Origin: Burkholderiaceae bacterium
Lineage (GTDB): Bacteria; Pseudomonadota; Gammaproteobacteria; Burkholderiales; Burkholderiaceae_C
Direction of reading: 5' to 3'
Assembly (NCBI GenBank): GCA_016790515.1
Contig: JAEUOY010000007.1
Span: 1-50,557 of the forward strand
DNA: 50,557 bases
Numbering within the stretch: the first letter of the stretch is position 1; every line of letters starts with the position of its first letter. A program made the translations under genes and the position numbers. The notes under the pieces are model-generated. The model saw only the letters and a list, made by a program, of their open reading frames with translations, was not told the origin of the DNA and did no database searches. Of the stretch, positions 16,167 through 24,528 are shown one piece after another.

Positions 16167-17473
16167 ACACCGCCGCCACCGAACACCCCGCCAGGCCGAC
16201 CTTCGACCGCCAGGGTCCGCTCAGCGACGAGCAGCGGGTCGAGGCTGCGATGCGCAGCTTCGTGCGCGAATTCGGCCGCACCACGGCGCTGCACCTGGAG
16301 ACCTGCGTGCACTGCGGCCTGTGTGCCGACGCCTGCCAGTTCCACGTCAGCACCGGCGAGGCGAAGTACACGCCGATCCACAAGCTGCTGCCGCTGCGCC
16401 GCGCCTACGCGCGCGAGGCCGGGCCGTTCGCGCCGCTGGTGCGTGCGCTGGGCCTGGTCAAGCCGCTCGGCGTCACCGAGCTCGAGCAGTGGCAGGAATT
16501 GATCTACGACTCGTGCACGATGTGCGGGCGCTGCACCACCGTCTGCCCGATGGGCATCGACATCGCCGAGCTGGTCAAGGAGGCACGCCACGGCATGTTC
16601 AAGGCCGGCCTGGTGCCCGAGCGGCTGGCGCTGATGGACCGCACCGCGCGGCAATGGGGCAGCACCGCGACGCCGGGCGAGGACCTGCCCGACATCCTGC
16701 AGGAGGCGGCCGCCGAGCATGGCGTCGAGATCCCCTGCGACCTGGCCGCAGCCGAGATACTGGTGACTGCCGCGCCGGCCGAACTGGGCGAACACACCCG
16801 GGCGCTGGCCGCCGCCGCCAAGGTGCTGAACCGCGCCGGCGTGCGCTGGACGATGCACAGCGAGGGCTTCGACGCCGCGAACGTCGGCTTCAACAACGGC
16901 GACCTGGAGCTTCAGGAACGGCTGACGCGCTCGATCATCGATACCGCGCTGAAGATCGGCGCCAGGACCGTGCTGCTGCCCGAATGCGGCCATGCCTACG
17001 GCGCGGCGCGCTGGGAGGCGGCGAAGTGGTACGGCCGCGACCTGCCGCTGCGCATCGTCCACATGACCGAGTTCCTCGACGAGCTGATCGCCGGCGGCCG
17101 CATCCGGGTCAAGCCGGTCGGCCAGAGCGCGACCTTCCACGACCCCTGCCAGATCGTTCGCCGCGGCGGGCTGGAGGCGGCGGCGCGCCGGGTCCTCGCC
17201 GCGCTCGGCTTCCAGCTGATCGAGCTGCAGGACCACGGCCTCACCGGCTGGTGCTGCGGCGGTGGCGGCGGCGTGGTCTCCAACGTCCGTGCCGCGCCGC
17301 TGCGCCAGAAGGTGTTCGAGATCAAGCGCGCGCAGGTCGAGGCGACCGGCGCGCAGCGCTTCGTCACCAGTTGCGGCCAGTGCCGCATCACGCTGGAGAT
17401 GGGCGCCAGGCAGGTGCAATGGGGCAGGCCGGTCGAAAGCCTGCTGGAACTGGTGGCCGACAACCTGGACTGA
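16163..17473 (+). CDS. DsrK/HdrD-like CCG-domain iron-sulfur protein
   Basis: 436 aa, GTG start at the GTGA overlap with the DsrM-like gene. Two [4Fe-4S] motifs: Cys48/51/54/58 (CVHCGLCADAC) and Cys118/121/124/128P (CTMCGRCTTVCP). Two CCG domains: PECGHAYGAARW in the first; HDPCQIVRRGG, GWCCGGGGGVVS and SCGQCRIT in the second. The build is that of DsrK, HdrD and TmcB. It would exchange electrons between a thiol/disulfide or persulfide substrate and the quinone pool through its partner. The substrate is unknown; DsrC or another sulfur carrier is plausible because of the neighbours. Confidence 0.88.
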   Translation: MNTAATEHPARPTFDRQGPLSDEQRVEAAMRSFVREFGRTTALHLETCVHCGLCADACQFHVSTGEAKYTPIHKLLPLRRAYAREAGPFAPLVRALGLVKPLGVTELEQWQELIYDSCTMCGRCTTVCPMGIDIAELVKEARHGMFKAGLVPERLALMDRTARQWGSTATPGEDLPDILQEAAAEHGVEIPCDLAAAEILVTAAPAELGEHTRALAAAAKVLNRAGVRWTMHSEGFDAANVGFNNGDLELQERLTRSIIDTALKIGARTVLLPECGHAYGAARWEAAKWYGRDLPLRIVHMTEFLDELIAGGRIRVKPVGQSATFHDPCQIVRRGGLEAAARRVLAALGFQLIELQDHGLTGWCCGGGGGVVSNVRAAPLRQKVFEIKRAQVEATGAQRFVTSCGQCRITLEMGARQVQWGRPVESLLELVADNLD

Positions 17474-17524
17474 TCGGTCGCCTGCGCGGCGATGGCCTGC
17501 CGCGCCATCGGGGCTTGCCTCATC

Positions 17525-17536
17525 ACCCATTTGGGT
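17525..17536. promoter_or_regulatory. Inverted repeat upstream of soeA
   Basis: ACCCA-TT-TGGGT is a perfect 5-2-5 palindrome in the 235-base gap between the DsrK-like gene and soeA. A related half, CATCACCC, recurs 24 bases downstream. TATAGA at 17561-17566 could be a -10 box. This may be an operator for soeABC; no regulator can be assigned. Confidence 0.4.
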
Positions 17537-17589
17537 TACGGCCCCATCACCCGTCCCGGCTATAGACGCTGCAATGCCCCTTTGCGCCT

Positions 17590-17631
17590 AATGGCGACAG
17601 GCCATTGGCGACACCCGAATGGCGACCTGAG
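17590..17631 (+). repeat. Three 14-bp direct repeats upstream of soeA
   Basis: Units AATGGCGACAGGCC, ATTGGCGACACCCG and AATGGCGACCTGAG follow each other without gaps; the core GGCGAC recurs exactly every 14 bases (17593, 17607, 17621). They lie about 80-120 bases before the soeA start and just after a candidate -10, in the likely leader. They could be regulator half-sites or an RNA element. The remaining sequence to 17708 shows only a CCGGCC/GGCCGG inverted repeat. Confidence 0.6.
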
Positions 17632-17708
17632 AATTCCCCGATTGCCGGCAAGGCGGTCGTTCCCCCCAAAGCTGCCGGCCCTCGCGTCGGCCGGACGAGA
17701 CAAGCCTG

Positions 17709-20621
17709 ATGCCGGCCCCACCGCTGCACGACCCGCTGGCCGCGCCCGTTCCCGGCGCGAGCAGCGAGGTGCGCACGACCACCTGCTACATGTGCGCCTG
17801 CCGCTGCGGCATCCGGGTGCACCTGCGCAACGGCGAAGTGCGCTACATCGAGGGCAACCCTGAGCACCCGCTGAACAAGGGCGTGATCTGCGCCAAGGGC
17901 TCGTCGGGGATCATGAAGCAGTACTCGCCGGCGCGGCTGACGCAGCCGCTCAAGCGCAAGCCCGGCACCGAGCGCGGCGCCGGCGAGTTCGTCGAGATCG
18001 GCTGGGACGAGGCCTTCGCGACGCTCGAGGAGCGGCTGGCCCATCTGCGCGCGACCGACCCGAAGAAGTTCGCGCTGTTCACCGGCCGCGACCAGATGCA
18101 GGCGCTGACCGGGCTGTTCGCGCGCCAGTTCGGCACGCCCAACTACGCGGCGCATGGCGGCTTCTGCTCGGTCAACATGGCTGCCGGGATGATCTACACG
18201 ATCGGCGGATCGTTCTGGGAGTTCGGCGGGCCCGACCTGGACCGCGCCCGGCTGTTCGTGATGATCGGCACCGCCGAGGACCACCACAGCAACCCGATGA
18301 AGACGGCGCTGGCCAAGTTCAAGCGCCAGGGCGGCAAGTTCATCGCGGTCAACCCGATCCGCACCGGCTACGCGGCGATCGCCGACGAGTGGATCCCGAT
18401 CAAGCCGGGCACCGACGGCGCGCTGCTGCTGGCGCTGATCCACGAGATCATCGCGCTGGGCCTGTACGACCGTGAGTTCCTCGCCCGCTACACCAATGCC
18501 GGCCAGCTGGTCAACCAGGACGCGGCCAGCGACGAGTTCGGCCTGATGCTGCGCAATGCCGAGGGCGACATCGTCAACCCGCTGCGGCCGCACAACTTCT
18601 TCTGGTGGGACCGGCTGACGCAGCAGCCGGTGGCCGACCATGCCGAAGGCGCCGACCCGGCGCTGCTCGGCCGCTTCAGCCTTCCCGACGGCAGGCCGGC
18701 GGTGCCGGCGTTCCAGTTGCTGGAAGAGCGCGTCAAGCCCTACACGCCCGAATGGGCGGCCGGCATCACCGGGATCCCGGCGGCGACGATCCGCCGGCTG
18801 GCGCGCGAGATGGGCATCACCGCGCGCGACCAGAAGATCGAGCTGCCGATCCAGTGGACCGACTGCTGGGGCCGGCAGCACGACAGCGTGACCGGCAACC
18901 CGGTCGCCTTCCACGCGATGCGCGGGCTGGCGGCGCACAGCAACGGCTTTCAGACGATCCGTTCGCTGGCGATCCTGATGAGCCTGCTCGGCACGATCGA
19001 CCGCCCGGGCGGCTTTCGCCACAAGGCGCCGTACCCGCGTGCGGTACCGCCGAACGCCCGCCCGCCCAAGGGCCCCGAGGCGGTCAAGCCGAACACCCCG
19101 CTGAACGGCGCGCCGCTGGGCTGGCCCGAGAGCCCCGACGACCTGTTCGTCGACGCGGCCGGCGAGCCGGTGCGCATCGACAAGGGCTTCTCGTGGGAGC
19201 ACCCGCTGTCGGCGCACGGGCTGATGCACAACGTGATCACCAACGCCTGGCGCGGCGACCCGTACCGCATCGACACGCTGCTGATCTTCATGGCCAACAT
19301 GGCCTGGAACTCGACGATGAACACGTCCGAGGTCCGCACCATGCTCAACGACAAGGGCGAGGACGGCGAGTACAAGATCCCGTTCCTGGTCGTCTGCGAC
19401 GCCTTCCACAGCGAGATGACGGCGTTTGCCGACCTGCTGCTGCCCGACACCACCTACCTCGAGCGGCACGACTGCATGTCGATGCTGGACCGGCCGATCT
19501 CCGAGTTCGACGGGCCGGTTGACTCGGTGCGCGTGCCGGTGCTGCCGCCCACCGGCCAGTGCAAGCCGTTCCAGGAGGTGCTGGTCGAACTGGCCTCGCG
19601 GCTGAAGTTCCCGGCCTTCGTCAACGCCGATGGGACGCGCAGGTTCCGCGACTACCCCGACTTCGTCGTCAACTACGAGACCGCGCCGGGCTCGGGCATC
19701 GGCTTCCTCGCCGGCTGGCGCGGCAAGGGTGGCGAGAAGTTGATGCGCGGCGAGCCGAACCCGCGCCAGTGGGAGATGTACGCGAAGAACAACTGCGTCT
19801 TCCAGCACCACCTGCCGCCGTCGATCCAGTACATGCGCAACTGGAACCAGGGCTACATGGACTGGGCCCAGCAGGCCGGGCTGCGGCGCGACCGCGACCC
19901 GATCGTGATCCACCTGTACTCGGAGTTCCTGCAGCGCTTCCGCCTGGCCGCAGAGGGCAAGCACAAGGGCAAGCAACCGCCCGACCGGCTGCGCGAGCGG
20001 GTGAAGACCTACTTCGACCCGCTGCCGTTCTTCTACGCCCCGCTCGAACAACTGGCCACCGACACGACGAAGTTCCCGCTCAACGCGGTGACGCAGCGGC
20101 CGATGGCGATGTACCACTCCTGGGACTCGCAGAACGCCTGGCTGCGCCAGATCCACACGCACAACTACCTGTTCGTCAACACCCGCACCGCGCTGGCGGC
20201 GGGCATCGCCGACGACGCCTGGATGTGGGTCGAGTCGCCCTGGGGCAAGGTGCGCTGCCTGTGCCGGCACAGTGAGGCGGTCGAGCCGGGCACGGTCTGG
20301 ACCTGGAACGCGATCGGCAAGGCCGCGGGGGCCTGGCACCTCGAGCCCGGCGCCAACGAGTCGCGGCGCGGCTTCCTGCTGAACCACCTGATCAAGGAGG
20401 AACTGCCGGCCGCCGGCGGCGGCGCGCCGCTGTCGAATTCCGACCCGATCACCGGCCAGGCCGCCTGGTACGACGTGCGCGTGCGCATTTACCCGGCCGC
20501 GCCCGGCGAGCCGGCCGAGAGCTGGCCCCAGTTCGCGGCGATGAAGCCGGTGCCCGGGATGGGCGAGACACCGAAGAGGCTGCGCGGCTGGATGGCGGGC
20601 CGGATGAAGGTGAAGCCATGA
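17709..20621 (+). CDS. soeA: SoeA, molybdopterin subunit of sulfite:quinone dehydrogenase
   Basis: 970 aa, DMSO reductase superfamily. Oxidizes sulfite to sulfate. No Tat signal is present, which places the enzyme in the cytoplasm as expected for SoeABC and unlike Psr/Phs. The N-terminal [4Fe-4S] motif is CYMCACRC (Cys-X2-Cys-X3-Cys) with the fourth cysteine in VICAKG. Cys153 in GGFCSVN is the probable molybdenum ligand. Further molybdopterin-binding segments run through the middle (MIGTAEDHHSNPMKTALAKFK) and the C-terminal domain (MAMYHSWDSQNAWLRQIHTHN). It overlaps soeB by ATGA. Polysulfide or thiosulfate reductase is the alternative reading, less likely without an export signal. Confidence 0.9.
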   Translation: MPAPPLHDPLAAPVPGASSEVRTTTCYMCACRCGIRVHLRNGEVRYIEGNPEHPLNKGVICAKGSSGIMKQYSPARLTQPLKRKPGTERGAGEFVEIGWDEAFATLEERLAHLRATDPKKFALFTGRDQMQALTGLFARQFGTPNYAAHGGFCSVNMAAGMIYTIGGSFWEFGGPDLDRARLFVMIGTAEDHHSNPMKTALAKFKRQGGKFIAVNPIRTGYAAIADEWIPIKPGTDGALLLALIHEIIALGLYDREFLARYTNAGQLVNQDAASDEFGLMLRNAEGDIVNPLRPHNFFWWDRLTQQPVADHAEGADPALLGRFSLPDGRPAVPAFQLLEERVKPYTPEWAAGITGIPAATIRRLAREMGITARDQKIELPIQWTDCWGRQHDSVTGNPVAFHAMRGLAAHSNGFQTIRSLAILMSLLGTIDRPGGFRHKAPYPRAVPPNARPPKGPEAVKPNTPLNGAPLGWPESPDDLFVDAAGEPVRIDKGFSWEHPLSAHGLMHNVITNAWRGDPYRIDTLLIFMANMAWNSTMNTSEVRTMLNDKGEDGEYKIPFLVVCDAFHSEMTAFADLLLPDTTYLERHDCMSMLDRPISEFDGPVDSVRVPVLPPTGQCKPFQEVLVELASRLKFPAFVNADGTRRFRDYPDFVVNYETAPGSGIGFLAGWRGKGGEKLMRGEPNPRQWEMYAKNNCVFQHHLPPSIQYMRNWNQGYMDWAQQAGLRRDRDPIVIHLYSEFLQRFRLAAEGKHKGKQPPDRLRERVKTYFDPLPFFYAPLEQLATDTTKFPLNAVTQRPMAMYHSWDSQNAWLRQIHTHNYLFVNTRTALAAGIADDAWMWVESPWGKVRCLCRHSEAVEPGTVWTWNAIGKAAGAWHLEPGANESRRGFLLNHLIKEELPAAGGGAPLSNSDPITGQAAWYDVRVRIYPAAPGEPAESWPQFAAMKPVPGMGETPKRLRGWMAGRMKVKP

Positions 20622-21346
20622 CGCAGCTGGCGCTGGTCATCGACCTCAACGTCTGCGTCGGCTGCCATGCCTGCGTGACGAGCTGCAAGCAGTGGAACAC
20701 CTCGGGCTCGGCCGGACCGCTGAACGACTTCGACCCCTACGGCAGCGACCCGAACGGCACCTTCTTCAACCGGGTGCAGACCTTCGAGGTCGGCGAGTAC
20801 CCGAACACCCAGACGGTGCATTTCCCGAAGAGCTGCCTGCACTGCGAAGACCCGCCCTGCGTGCCGGTGTGCCCGACCGGCGCGAGCTACAAGCGCAAGG
20901 AGGACGGCATCGTCCTCGTCGACTACGACAAGTGCATCGGCTGCAAGTACTGCAGCTGGGCCTGCCCCTACGGCGCGCGCGAGCTCGACGAGGACCGCAA
21001 GGTGATGACCAAGTGCACGCTGTGCGTCGACCGGGTCACCGACAAGGCGCTGCCCGAGGCCGAGCGCAAGCCGGCCTGCGTGCTGGCCTGCCCGACCAAT
21101 GCGCGGCTGTTCGGCGACGTGCACGACCCGGCCTCGGTGGTCTCGCAGGCGATCGCCGACCGCGCCGGCTACCCGCTGATGCCCGAGTGGGGCACCCGCC
21201 CGGCCAATCACTACCTGCCGCGGCGCCGCACCACGATCACCCTGCATGCCGAGGACCTGCAGCGCATCGACAACCCGCTGAAGGTCGACGGCCGGCAGCC
21301 CGAACCCGCCCACCCCGTGCCCGGCCGCGAAGACTTCGCGACCTGA
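20618..21346 (+). CDS. soeB: SoeB, ferredoxin-type iron-sulfur subunit
   Basis: 242 aa, cytoplasmic. Four [4Fe-4S] groups in the DmsB pattern: CVGCHACVTSC, CLHCEDPPCVPVC, CIGCKYCSWACPY, and CTLCVDRV with CVLACP. It moves electrons from SoeA to SoeC. Starts at the ATGA overlap with soeA and ends 7 bases before soeC. Confidence 0.92.
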   Translation: MTQLALVIDLNVCVGCHACVTSCKQWNTSGSAGPLNDFDPYGSDPNGTFFNRVQTFEVGEYPNTQTVHFPKSCLHCEDPPCVPVCPTGASYKRKEDGIVLVDYDKCIGCKYCSWACPYGARELDEDRKVMTKCTLCVDRVTDKALPEAERKPACVLACPTNARLFGDVHDPASVVSQAIADRAGYPLMPEWGTRPANHYLPRRRTTITLHAEDLQRIDNPLKVDGRQPEPAHPVPGREDFAT

Positions 21347-21353
21347 AGCCAGC

Positions 21354-22286
21354 ATGCAGCCTGCCCTCTCCGTCATCCTGCTGACCACGCTGATCGGCGC
21401 CGGCCAGGGCCTGTTCCTCGCGCTGTACGCGGCCGAGCTGGCCGGCTGGGGCGGCACCGCGTCGCCCGAGAGCCACACCGTGCTGGCCCTCGGTGCGGCG
21501 GTCTCGGTGCTGCTCAGCGGCCTCGGCCTGCTGGCCTCGTTCTTCCACCTCGGCCACCCCGAGCGCGCCTGGCGCGCCGCGGCGATGTGGCGCAGTTCGT
21601 GGTTGTCGCGCGAGGTCATCGTGCTGCCGCTGTTCATGGCCGCCACCTTCGCCTGGGGCGCCGCCCATGCGCTGGCGCTGCCGGGCACCGGCTGGCTGGG
21701 CGCCGCGGCGGCAGGGCTGTGCGTCGCGCTGTTCGTCAGCACCGGCATGGTCTACGCGTCGATCCGCTTCCTGCAGGAATGGGCCAGCCCGCTGACGCTG
21801 CTGAACTACGGCCTGCTCGGCTGCGCCTCGGGGGCCACGCTGGCCGCGGCGATGGCCAGCCTGGCGGCGCCGTCGCTGGTCGGCGCCTTCGTCGCCGCCG
21901 CCGTGCCGCTGACGCTGCTGGGGCTGGTCTCGCGCTCGGCGTCGCTGCTGCGCAATGCGCGGCTGAAGCCGAAGTCGACGCTGCAGAGCGCGATCGGCAT
22001 CCGCCACCCGAAGATCACTCAGCGTGCGCAGGGCTTCATGGGCGGCTCGTACAACACCCGCGAGTTCTTCCACGGCCGCGGCGCGCCGCTGCTGCGCTCG
22101 GTCAAGTGGTTCTTCCTCGCCGCCGCGTTCGTGCTGCCGGTGGCGATGATGCTGGCCGGCCCGGCGTCCAGCGGCTGGCTGATCGCCGCCTTCGCGACCC
22201 AGTTCGTCGGGCTGATGGCCGAGCGCTGGTTCTTCTTCGCGCAGGCCAACCACCCGCAGAACCTGTACTACCAGGCGATCTCCTGA
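21354..22286 (+). CDS. soeC: SoeC, DmsC-type membrane anchor
   Basis: 310 aa with about eight membrane helices; DmsC family. It anchors SoeAB and passes electrons to the quinone pool. The N-terminal segment ILLTTLIGAGQGLFLALYA and FFHLGHPERAWRA are family features. The stop is directly followed by the ATG of the exporter gene. Confidence 0.9.
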   Translation: MQPALSVILLTTLIGAGQGLFLALYAAELAGWGGTASPESHTVLALGAAVSVLLSGLGLLASFFHLGHPERAWRAAAMWRSSWLSREVIVLPLFMAATFAWGAAHALALPGTGWLGAAAAGLCVALFVSTGMVYASIRFLQEWASPLTLLNYGLLGCASGATLAAAMASLAAPSLVGAFVAAAVPLTLLGLVSRSASLLRNARLKPKSTLQSAIGIRHPKITQRAQGFMGGSYNTREFFHGRGAPLLRSVKWFFLAAAFVLPVAMMLAGPASSGWLIAAFATQFVGLMAERWFFFAQANHPQNLYYQAIS

Positions 22287-23255
22287 ATGCCTGCGCTGCC
22301 GCTGTCCACCGAACCGCCGGTCTCGCGCCGGGCGTCGGTCTGCGGTGTCGGCCTGGTGCTGCTGCTGGCCAGCGGGGCGGCGCAGGCCGGTCCTGCCGCG
22401 GGCAGCGCGGCGCCCTGGTGGGTCTGGCCGCTGGCGCTGTTCGCCGTCTGCTTCGTGCTGGGCATCGTCGCGGTGCCGGCGGGCATCGGCGGCGGCACGC
22501 TGTTCGTGCCGATCGTCGGCAGCTTCTTTCCGTTCCACCTCGACTTCGTCCGCGGCGCGGGCCTGCTGGTCGCGCTGGCCAGCGCCTTGTCGGCCGGGCC
22601 GATGCTGCTGCGCAGCGGGCTGGGCAGCCTGCGCCTGGCGCTGCCGCTGGCGGTGCTGGCGTCGGCCAGCTCGATCGGCGGCGCGGTGCTGGGGCTGGCG
22701 ATGCCGGCCCATCTGGTGCAGATGCTGCTGGGCGGCGTCGTGCTGGGCATCGTCGTGCTGATGCTGGTCTCGAAGAAGTCGGAGTTCCCGCAGGTCGCGC
22801 GGCCCGATGCGCTGGCCCAGGCGCTGGCGCTGAACGGCGTCTTCATCGACGGCGCCTCGCGCCGGGTCGTGCACTGGCAGGTCCACCGCACGCTGCCCGG
22901 GCTGGCCGTGTTCCTCGGCATCGGCGTGCTGGCCGGCATGTTCGGCATCGGCGCCGGCTGGGCCAACGTGCCGGCGCTGAACCTGCTGATGGGCGCGCCG
23001 CTGAAGGTGTCGGCCGGCACCTCCAGCGTCGTGCTGTCGCTGGTCGATTCGTCGGCCGCCTGGGTCTACGTGAACAAGGGCGCGGTGCTGCCGATGATCG
23101 CCGTGCCCTCGGTCGTCGGCATGATGCTCGGCGCCCGGATCGGCGCGCGCCTGCTGAACGTGCTGAAGGGTTCGGTGATCCGCCGTATGGTCATCACCGT
23201 GCTGCTGTTCGCCGGCGCGCGGGCGCTGCTCAAGGGCCTGGGGCTGTGGCCATGA
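22287..23255 (+). CDS. TauE/SafE-family sulfite/anion exporter
   Basis: 322 aa. Eight or so membrane helices in two halves, each with the glycine-rich family motif (VPAGIGGGTLFVPI in the first, FGIGAGWANVPALN in the second). A cytoplasmic loop of about 50 residues links them. Family members export sulfite, sulfoacetate or related anions. Direct coupling to soeC (no gap) points to sulfite removal when oxidation is limiting. Overlaps the next gene by ATGA. Confidence 0.87.
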   Translation: MPALPLSTEPPVSRRASVCGVGLVLLLASGAAQAGPAAGSAAPWWVWPLALFAVCFVLGIVAVPAGIGGGTLFVPIVGSFFPFHLDFVRGAGLLVALASALSAGPMLLRSGLGSLRLALPLAVLASASSIGGAVLGLAMPAHLVQMLLGGVVLGIVVLMLVSKKSEFPQVARPDALAQALALNGVFIDGASRRVVHWQVHRTLPGLAVFLGIGVLAGMFGIGAGWANVPALNLLMGAPLKVSAGTSSVVLSLVDSSAAWVYVNKGAVLPMIAVPSVVGMMLGARIGARLLNVLKGSVIRRMVITVLLFAGARALLKGLGLWP

Positions 23256-23668
23256 CGGGCCGGCCGGCGCTGCAGCCGCCCGAGCAGCTGCGCTATGCGC
23301 GCGTGCTCGACGGGGCCTCGCGCATCGGCCTGGTCGTGCTGGTGCTCAGCTTCGCGGCCTACCTGAGCGGGCTGATGGGCTCGCAGGTGCCGCCCGAGCG
23401 CCTGCCCGGGCTGTGGATCCACCCGGTCGGGCGCTACCTGGAGCTGACGCAGTCGCCCACCGGCTGGGGCTGGCTGCCGCTGATCCACCTCGGCGACATG
23501 GCCGGGCTGATGGGCATCGCGATCCTCGCCGGCGGCTCGGTCGCCTGCCTGCTCGCGCTGCTGCCGCTGTATGCGGCGCGGCGCGACCGCGCCTTCGTCG
23601 CGGTCTGCCTGGCCGAGGTGGCGGTGGTCGTGCTGGCGGCCTCGGGCTGGCTGGCCGGAGGGCATTGA
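23252..23668 (+). CDS. Small integral membrane protein linked to TauE
   Basis: 138 aa with three clear helices (about residues 24-44, 82-105, 115-135). No motif I recognise. It overlaps tauE by ATGA and the stress protein gene by TGATG, so it is translated with both. Its context resembles the DUF1634 proteins often found beside TauE/SafE transporters; membership is uncertain. It may be an accessory subunit of the exporter. Confidence 0.75.
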   Translation: MTGRPALQPPEQLRYARVLDGASRIGLVVLVLSFAAYLSGLMGSQVPPERLPGLWIHPVGRYLELTQSPTGWGWLPLIHLGDMAGLMGIAILAGGSVACLLALLPLYAARRDRAFVAVCLAEVAVVVLAASGWLAGGH

Positions 23669-24501
23669 TGGCGCACGTCTTCTCGCGCCTGCTGCTGGCC
23701 ACCGAACACACCGAGTTCGACGTCGGCGCCGAGGCGCTGGCCTTTGCGCTGGCGCGCCGCTGCCAGATGCCGCTGGCCGGCGTGCTGCCGATCGTCAGCA
23801 ACTCCGAGTACGAGGCGCTGGCACCGCAGATCGTGGCTGCCGCCGAGGCCCAGGCGGCCCGGCGCATCGAGGCGCTGCAGGCGCAGGCGCAGGCCGTGGG
23901 CATCAGCCTGGACCTGCAGGCGCGCCGCGGCGAGGAGCCGTTCCAGGAGATCGTCGACGCCGCGGTCGAGGGTGCCGCCGACCTGCTGGTGATCCGCCGC
24001 CGCGGCAAGCGCAGCTTCCTGGCGCGGCTGATGGTCGGCGAGATGGTCGCCAAGGTCGTCGCCCATGCGCCCTGCAGCGTGTTGATCGTGCCGCGCGCGG
24101 CGCCGATGTGGTCGCAACGCGTGCTGGCCGCGGTCGACCCGCGCGCGGTGGACCTGCGCATCGTCGCGCAGGCCGCGGCGATCGCCGCCGAATGCGCGCT
24201 GCCGCTGTCGCTGGTGGCGGTGGCCGATGGCCCGTCGGCCGAGGCCAAGGCGCTGGCCGAGCAGGCGCTGCAGGCCGCCCGCGGCGCGGCGCAGGGCGTC
24301 GGGCTGCAGCCCGATCTGCTGTTGCGCAGCGGCCGCGCCCACGAGCAGATCCTCGCCGCGGCCGCCGAGTGCGCGGCCGACCTGGTCGTCGTCGGCCGCC
24401 ATGGCGAGAGCCGGCTGCTGCGGGCCTGGCTGGGCGGCGTGACGCAGAAGGTGGTCGGGCTGGCCGACCGGCCGGTGCTGGTCGCCGTGTTCTCGTCCTG
24501 A
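23668..24501 (+). CDS. Tandem universal stress protein (UspA) domains
   Basis: 277 aa made of two UspA domains. The first begins FSRLLLATEHTEFDVGAEALAF and ends APCSVLIVPR. The second begins SQRVLAAVDPRA and ends with VVGRHGESRLLRAWLGGVTQKVVGLADRPVLVAV. The GX2GX9G(S/T) nucleotide motif is only partly kept in the first domain (RRRGKRSFL) and degenerate in the second (GRHGESRLL), so ATP binding is uncertain. It belongs to the soe-tauE operon; its role there is unknown. Confidence 0.85.
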   Translation: MAHVFSRLLLATEHTEFDVGAEALAFALARRCQMPLAGVLPIVSNSEYEALAPQIVAAAEAQAARRIEALQAQAQAVGISLDLQARRGEEPFQEIVDAAVEGAADLLVIRRRGKRSFLARLMVGEMVAKVVAHAPCSVLIVPRAAPMWSQRVLAAVDPRAVDLRIVAQAAAIAAECALPLSLVAVADGPSAEAKALAEQALQAARGAAQGVGLQPDLLLRSGRAHEQILAAAAECAADLVVVGRHGESRLLRAWLGGVTQKVVGLADRPVLVAVFSS

Positions 24502-24528
24502 CCGACAGCGCAAGGGAGCCCTGACACC

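Noticed and set aside
17547-20387. A 946-codon open frame on the minus strand opposite soeA
   Set aside because: A GC-driven shadow: biased composition, no recognisable domain, and it covers the soeA promoter region and gene.
17709-22286. SoeABC read as polysulfide/thiosulfate reductase
   Set aside because: The catalytic subunit has no Tat signal and lies next to a sulfite exporter and oxidative dsr genes, which favours cytoplasmic sulfite oxidation.
21587-23251. Long plus-strand open frame ahead of the small membrane protein gene
   Set aside because: It runs out of frame through soeC and tauE, which have clear motifs; only the part from the ATG at 23252 is a gene.
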